NCBI GenBank assembly: GCA_937127205.1
Contig: CAKZLS010000149.1
Location: 1 to 10,006 of the forward strand
Direction of reading: 5' to 3'
DNA from: an uncultured Rhodospirillales bacterium
GTDB taxonomy: Bacteria > Pseudomonadota > Alphaproteobacteria > Rhodospirillales > Defluviicoccaceae
DNA length: 10,006 nt
Positions 6,586 through 10,006 of this stretch are shown one piece after another (within the stretch, counting starts at the first letter, position 1; each line of letters begins with the position of its first letter). The position numbers and the translations under genes were made by a program. A model generated the notes under the pieces. It was not told the origin of the DNA, searched no databases, and saw only the letters and a list, made by a program, of their open reading frames with translations.

Positions 6586-7272
6586 ATGCGAGAATCGGTT
6601 CTCGCCTTCGATATTTCTGCCACTGCTGAGCCGCCGCTTCAAATGACGCCTCAAGACACAAACGTGAAAATCTTCTATGGCGTGCGCGCCATATCGCCGC
6701 CCCCCTTGTGCGTCAGAGTACCTCATCGACAACAATCGGCGGCGGTTCGGCGACTGCTCTCCGACGTAATGGCCACCGCGCCCGGCTCGAGCGTGACATC
6801 GGAACAGGGCAATTCACTCTCGCACAGCCGCGGCGTTGCCGCCGCGGCCACCTCCGGCCTTGGCCGTGTCGGGATCGACGTGGAGTATATATGCTCCCGG
6901 CGAAACATCCAAGCGATCCTCGAAGCTTTTCTCGGCCCCCTGGACGAGACGGTATCGCCGGCCGCTTTCTATCGAGTTTGGACATTCGGCGAGGCGTATT
7001 TCAAGGCATTCGGGATCCTTCCCGAAGCGGAAATCCTGGATCGCGTCTTTCGGCATCATAGCGGCGAAGGATTGTACCGGGCCGATCACCACAAAAGCCC
7101 AGGCGTCGGAGTCCTGCATTCGAAGCCTTTCGACGATTTTTCACTCACGATCACATGGGAACTGGACGACACCCCCAACGCAGTGATCCATCCCCCGGCA
7201 CCGCTTGTTCATCCCGGAATAGGCGCGGGGAGCGACGTGCCATTGGCTACCGCACTGCACCATGGAAATTGA
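6586..7272 (+). CDS. 4'-phosphopantetheinyl transferase, Sfp type
   Basis: This 228-residue enzyme should transfer phosphopantetheine from CoA to the serine of carrier proteins in the cytoplasm. It has the family blocks in order: SLSHSRGVAAAATS at 77-90 (H80 region binding CoA), VGIDVEYI at 95-102 (D98 and E100 as magnesium ligands) and FYRVWTFGEAYFKAFGI at 128-144. The last block is the WxxKEAxxK signature, but the first lysine is glycine here (GEA), while E136 and K140 are kept. The start is uncertain: ATG 6586 has no good ribosome site and overlaps a GAGAA/TTCTC hairpin at 6590-6603; ATG 6643 or GTG 6664 (before KIFYGVR) are alternatives. It faces away from the polyene-type operon and is its likely ACP activator, by proximity. 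The last 25 or so residues (PPAPLVHPGIGAG onward) look like an unconserved tail. Confidence 0.88.
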   Translation: MRESVLAFDISATAEPPLQMTPQDTNVKIFYGVRAISPPPLCVRVPHRQQSAAVRRLLSDVMATAPGSSVTSEQGNSLSHSRGVAAAATSGLGRVGIDVEYICSRRNIQAILEAFLGPLDETVSPAAFYRVWTFGEAYFKAFGILPEAEILDRVFRHHSGEGLYRADHHKSPGVGVLHSKPFDDFSLTITWELDDTPNAVIHPPAPLVHPGIGAGSDVPLATALHHGN

Positions 7273-7303
7273 CTGAAACGGCGCTTCGGGGTACCTCTAG
7301 AGG
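7269..7303 (+). promoter_or_regulatory. Weak promoter-like site with a 10-bp palindrome upstream of mcl
   Basis: The 78-bp gap before mcl contains the perfect palindrome CCTCTAGAGG at 7294-7303. TTGACT at 7269-7274 overlaps the stop codon of the transferase gene and could be a -35, with a poor -10 (TACCTC, 7292-7297) overlapping the palindrome. No terminator is visible between the two genes, so mcl could also be read through from the transferase gene. The call rests on short motifs only. Confidence 0.22.
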
Positions 7304-7333
7304 CGGTCAACAAGCACAATCAATCAAAATTCC

Positions 7334-7343
7334 GGGGGAAGGG
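7334..7343 (+). promoter_or_regulatory. Strong ribosome binding site of mcl
   Basis: The purine run GGGGGAAGGG ends 7 bases before the ATG at 7351. It fixes the mcl start and predicts high expression, in contrast to the weak start of the preceding transferase gene. Confidence 0.7.
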
Positions 7344-7350
7344 AAAAATC

Positions 7351-8394
7351 ATGAAACTGCCATCGCAATTTTATAAACCGCTCGCCATCGGCGCGCCGGC
7401 GCCCGTCCGCGAACTGCCTGTGCGCCCGGAGCGAATGATCCACTTTTTCCCGCCGCACATCGAGAAGTTGCGTGCCCGGGTGCCGGACATGGCGAAGCAG
7501 GTGGACGTGTTTCTCGGCAATCTGGAAGACGCCATTCCCGCCGACGCCAAGGAGGCGGCGCGGGCCGGGTTCATCGAAGTTGCCAAGGCCGTAGACTTCG
7601 GCGAAACAGCGCTGTGGACCCGGGTCAACGCGCTCAACAGTCCTTGGTTTCTCGACGACATGGAGCAAATCCTTGCGGCCGCAGGAAACAAGCTCGATGT
7701 GGTCATGATCCCCAAAGTCGAAGGCCCGTGGGACATCCATTTTGTCGATCAATATTTGGCTCTTCTGGAGGCCAAGAACGAGATCACCAAGCCGATCCTC
7801 ATCCATGCCATCCTCGAGACCGCGCAGGGCGTGAAGAACGTCGCCGACATCGCCTGCGCCAGCCCGCGCATGCACGGCATGAGCCTCGGGCCGGCCGATC
7901 TCGCGGCGTCGCGCGGCATGAAAACCACCCGCGTCGGCGGCGGCCATCCGTACTATGGCGTTCTCGCCGACCCGATCGAGGGCCAGGACGAGCGCGCGTT
8001 CTCCCAGCAGGACCTGTGGCATTACACGGTGGCGCGCATGGTCGATGCATGTCTCTCCAACGGTCTGCGCGCCTTCTATGGGCCGTTCGGCGACATCAAG
8101 GACGAGGCCGCCTGCGAGGCTCAGTTCCGCAACGCCTTTCTCATGGGCTGCGCCGGCGCGTGGTCGCTGGCACCGAACCAGATCGGCATCGCCAAGAAGG
8201 TGTTCAGCCCCGAGGTCAAGGAAGTGCTGTTCGCCAAGCGCATCCTCGAGGCCATGCCCGACGGTTCCGGCGTTGCCATGATCGACGGCAAGATGCAGGA
8301 CGACGCCACCTGGAAGCAGGCAAAGGTCATCGTCGATCTCGCCCGCCTGGTGGCCAAGAAGGATCCCGAGCTGGCCACCGCGTACGAATTCTAG
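7351..8394 (+). CDS. mcl: L-malyl-CoA / beta-methylmalyl-CoA lyase (Chloroflexus-type Mcl)
   Basis: This 347-residue cytoplasmic enzyme of the HpcH/HpaI/CitE superfamily reversibly cleaves beta-methylmalyl-CoA to propionyl-CoA and glyoxylate, and malyl-CoA to acetyl-CoA and glyoxylate. Landmarks are NLEDAIPADAKEAAR at 57-71, RVNALNSPWF at 91-100 (R91, CoA and substrate binding), MIPKVEGPWDIH at 119-130, ILETAQG at 154-160 (E156) and LGPADLAASRGMKTTR at 179-194 (D183). E156 and D183 are the expected Mg2+ ligands. The C-terminal part (GSGVAMIDGKMQDDATWKQA) matches the mobile lid of the family. Its length and phrases such as YKPLAIGAP, RPERMIHFFPPH and KVEGPWDIHFVDQYLALLE match my memory of the Chloroflexus aurantiacus trifunctional lyase more closely than the Rhodobacter protein of about 318 residues. 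Citramalyl-CoA lyase activity is therefore possible. It lies 69 bp before mch, the preceding step of the same pathway. Confidence 0.93.
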   Translation: MKLPSQFYKPLAIGAPAPVRELPVRPERMIHFFPPHIEKLRARVPDMAKQVDVFLGNLEDAIPADAKEAARAGFIEVAKAVDFGETALWTRVNALNSPWFLDDMEQILAAAGNKLDVVMIPKVEGPWDIHFVDQYLALLEAKNEITKPILIHAILETAQGVKNVADIACASPRMHGMSLGPADLAASRGMKTTRVGGGHPYYGVLADPIEGQDERAFSQQDLWHYTVARMVDACLSNGLRAFYGPFGDIKDEAACEAQFRNAFLMGCAGAWSLAPNQIGIAKKVFSPEVKEVLFAKRILEAMPDGSGVAMIDGKMQDDATWKQAKVIVDLARLVAKKDPELATAYEF

Positions 8395-8417
8395 AACGCG
8401 ACAAGGGCGGAAGAACG

Positions 8418-8440
8418 GGGGCGCTCTCGGGGGGCGCCCC
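8418..8440 (+). other. GC-rich intercistronic hairpin between mcl and mch
   Basis: GGGGCGC (8418-8424) pairs perfectly with GCGCCCC (8434-8440) around a 9-base loop. No T-run follows, so it is not a standard terminator. In the transcript it would sit just after the mcl stop and could stabilise the upstream message or slow decay; that role is inferred. The mch ribosome site (GGCGGGTGG) follows shortly after. Confidence 0.45.
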
Positions 8441-8463
8441 GAAACAAACAGGCGGGTGGATCC

Positions 8464-9543
8464 ATGAGCACAAGAACCAACAGCAGCATCAAAACCAATC
8501 CAGGCAATTACTTCGAAGACTTCAAGATGGGCCAGGAGATCGTTCACGCGACGCCCCGGACCATCACCCATGGCGACGTGTCCCTGTACACGGCGCTGTA
8601 CGGTATGCGCTTCGCGACGAACTCGTCCGACGAATTCGCCAGGACCGCGCTGGGTCTAGAGCGTGCGCCGGTGGACGACATGCTGGCCTTCCACATGGTG
8701 TTCGGCAAGACCGTGCCGGACATCTCGCTAAACGCCGTCGCCAACCTGGGTTACGCCAATGGCAAGTTCGTCGAACCGGTGTATCCCGGCGACACCGTGA
8801 CCACGACCTCGACGGTGCTCGGCCTGCACGAGAACAAGGGCGGCAAGACCGGCGTGGTCCATGTGCGCTCGGTGGGCGTCAACCAGCGTCGTGAAACGGT
8901 TTTGGACTATGTTCGATGGGTTATGGTGCGCAAGCAGGACAAAGACTCTCCTGCTCCCGATACCATAGTTCCCGATCTTCCGAAAGCGGTGGACGCAGAC
9001 GACCTAACGGTTCCCGACAACCTCCAAATCGAGAATTACGACGCGGCGCTGGCGGGCAGTCCGCATTTCTGGGAGGACTACGAGAAAGGCGAGAAAATCG
9101 ACCATGTGGATGGCATGACCATCGAGGAGTCCGATCACATGCTCGCCACGCGGCTCTATCAGAACACCGCCAAGGTACACTTCAACCAGCATACCGAGAG
9201 GGTCGGATTTTTCGGGCGCCGTATCATCTATGGCGGCCACATAATCAGTCTGGCGCGGTCGTTGTCGTTCAACGGCCTCGCCAACGCCTTCAAGGTGGCG
9301 GCCATCAATGGGGGGCGACACGTGGCGCCCACTTTCGCCGGGCACACGGTTTATGCGTGGTCTGAGGTGCTCGACACCATGGAAGTGCCGGGTCACGCGG
9401 ATCTTGGCGCGCTCAGGCTGCGCACGGTGGCTACAAAGGACAACGCCTGCACCGAGTTCCCCTACAAGACCGAGGAGGGCAAGTACGACCTCTCGGTTGT
9501 TCTGGACTTCGACTACACGGTGCTGATGCCAAAACGCAACTGA
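8464..9543 (+). CDS. mch: Mesaconyl-C1-CoA hydratase / beta-methylmalyl-CoA dehydratase
   Basis: This 359-residue double-hotdog (MaoC-like) hydratase adds water to mesaconyl-CoA to form beta-methylmalyl-CoA, the substrate of the lyase encoded upstream. The N-terminal hotdog covers about residues 12-158: TNPGNYFEDFKMGQ, HATPRTITHGDVSLYTALYG, FGKTVPDISLNAVANLGYANG and PVYPGDTV. A proline-rich linker (DSPAPDTIVPDLP, 161-173) leads to the C-terminal hotdog at about 200-355, with KVHFNQHTERVGFFGRRIIYGGHIISLARSL at 237-267 carrying the H-x-N-x-x-H segment of hydratase-2 folds. Both the length and these blocks fit Mch proteins of the ethylmalonyl-CoA pathway and the 3-hydroxypropionate bicycle. The ATG at 8464 has GGTGG six bases upstream. 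Together with mcl it forms a two-gene unit that ends at a hairpin terminator. Codon bias is strong in most of the gene but relaxes around the linker (about 8930-9050). Confidence 0.93.
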   Translation: MSTRTNSSIKTNPGNYFEDFKMGQEIVHATPRTITHGDVSLYTALYGMRFATNSSDEFARTALGLERAPVDDMLAFHMVFGKTVPDISLNAVANLGYANGKFVEPVYPGDTVTTTSTVLGLHENKGGKTGVVHVRSVGVNQRRETVLDYVRWVMVRKQDKDSPAPDTIVPDLPKAVDADDLTVPDNLQIENYDAALAGSPHFWEDYEKGEKIDHVDGMTIEESDHMLATRLYQNTAKVHFNQHTERVGFFGRRIIYGGHIISLARSLSFNGLANAFKVAAINGGRHVAPTFAGHTVYAWSEVLDTMEVPGHADLGALRLRTVATKDNACTEFPYKTEEGKYDLSVVLDFDYTVLMPKRN

Positions 9544-9572
9544 CCGTTGCGTTTAAAATAATAAAGTCCATG

Positions 9573-9599
9573 AACGGACCGGCGTCGCGCTGGTCCGTT
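9573..9599. terminator. Hairpin terminator after mch, possibly bidirectional
   Basis: AACGGACCGGCG (9573-9584) pairs over 12 bp (one G-T) with CGCTGGTCCGTT (9588-9599), leaving a TCG loop. The plus-strand continuation TTTCGTGTT gives a short imperfect T tract. It starts 30 bases after the mch stop and lies between convergent genes. On the minus strand an AT-rich tract (CTTTATTATTTT) follows the stem, so it may also end transcription of the binding-protein gene. Confidence 0.75.
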
Positions 9600-9640
9600 T
9601 CGTGTTGCCCCGGGGGCACAAAAACACCTCGTCAATCGAC

Positions 9641-10006
9641 TTAATGTAGAATATCGCGAATCACCGACCACCGCGGCGGCTTGGTCTGTTCGATTTTCCC
9701 GCGGGCCCAATAGTCACGGAGTTCGTCGATAACACCCGTTTGCTCCGCGTCAAGCAGCCAGGCGTCGACCAAGCGAAGCAGGTCCGTGCTGCCAATCGGC
9801 AGGGCGTACCCGACCGGCCACTTGATCGTGGGTCTCGGAACGACAATCCTGAACCGGGGATAGAGAATGTTCCACGCCGCCATCTCTTCGGCGGGACCAG
9901 CGATGGCGTCGAACTGCCCTTCATCCGCGTCAAGCAGTTCGATAACCTCTGCCAGGGCAATCGGGTGAAAGAGGTGGTGACAAGGGGTTAAAGTTCTGAA
10001 TCGATG
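9641..10006 (-). CDS. C-terminal part of a periplasmic solute-binding domain protein (N-terminus outside window)
   Basis: The last 121 codons of a minus-strand gene are present; the frame is open to the right edge and ends at TAA 9643-9641. The sequence reads like the second lobe of a family-3 (amino-acid-type) solute-binding domain: FDAIAGPAEEMAAWNIL (residues 32-48 of the fragment), RFRIVVPRP, WPVGYALPIG, then an amphipathic tail STDLLRLVDAWLLDAEQTGVI with ELRDYWARGK. The final motif PPRWSVIRDILH resembles, from memory, the end of proteins in which a dicarboxylate/cation symporter is fused to a C-terminal binding domain. A stand-alone ABC-transporter binding protein is the alternative. The ligand cannot be inferred, and the first part of the gene would decide between the two. 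It is convergent with mch, across the terminator. Confidence 0.7.
   Translation of the reverse strand, partial: HRFRTLTPCHHLFHPIALAEVIELLDADEGQFDAIAGPAEEMAAWNILYPRFRIVVPRPTIKWPVGYALPIGSTDLLRLVDAWLLDAEQTGVIDELRDYWARGKIEQTKPPRWSVIRDILH

Noticed and set aside
7324..8571. 415-codon open frame on the minus strand opposite mcl
   Set aside because: It is antisense to a well-recognised lyase and follows that gene's GC-rich codon pattern. The translation shows no recognisable domain.
7614..8894. 426-codon plus-strand open frame across mcl and mch
   Set aside because: It is an out-of-frame shadow of both genes, with low-complexity R/G/A/P-rich translation.

Overview
The window is GC-rich bacterial DNA, probably from a proteobacterium and most likely an alphaproteobacterium. 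That assignment is an inference from base composition, the Mcl/Mch pair and gene style; no rRNA or tRNA is present to confirm it. Genes are closely packed. Two blocks with different jobs lie back to back, separated by a small lipoprotein gene.

Positions 1-5854 (minus strand) hold the start and middle of an aryl-polyene (APE)-type biosynthetic operon, read right to left. The order is ketosynthase-like chain length factor (ApeC type), 1-acylglycerol-phosphate-type acyltransferase, two acyl carrier proteins (ApeE/ApeF type), a COG4648-like membrane protein, an aryl/acyl-ACP ligase fused to an ApeI-like hotdog dehydratase, and a glycosyltransferase-2/LpxL-like acyltransferase fusion that runs off the left edge. 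Every junction is overlapping (TGATG, GTGA or ATGA, or short overlaps), so this is one translationally coupled transcription unit. The order matches apeC-D-E-F-G-H-I-J of described APE clusters. The expected remaining genes (catalytic ketosynthases, ketoreductase, second dehydratase, thioesterase, LolA-like carrier, MMPL exporter, aryl-starter enzyme) would lie beyond position 1. In such systems the ligase loads an aromatic acid onto an ACP, a type II PKS extends it into a conjugated polyene, and the acyltransferases and glycosyltransferase place it in an outer-membrane glycolipid.

Positions 5855-6585 hold a leader region with an imperfect dyad, a small lipoprotein gene (minus) whose second half is strikingly AT-rich, and a divergent intergenic region with a long-spaced perfect 8-bp inverted repeat.

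Positions 6586-7272 (plus) encode an Sfp-type phosphopantetheinyl transferase, plausibly the enzyme that activates the two ACPs of the facing operon.

Positions 7351-9543 (plus) carry mcl (malyl-CoA/beta-methylmalyl-CoA lyase) and mch (mesaconyl-C1-CoA hydratase). These are consecutive enzymes that convert mesaconyl-CoA through beta-methylmalyl-CoA to glyoxylate and propionyl-CoA, in the ethylmalonyl-CoA pathway or the 3-hydroxypropionate bicycle. A 12-bp-stem hairpin terminator follows. The right end (9641-10006, minus) is the C-terminal part of a periplasmic solute-binding domain, possibly from a symporter/binding-protein fusion.

The most unusual sequence-level observation is a perfect 36-bp direct repeat separated by 30 bp inside the glycosyltransferase domain. 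It adds 22 residues in frame just after the catalytic DAD motif.
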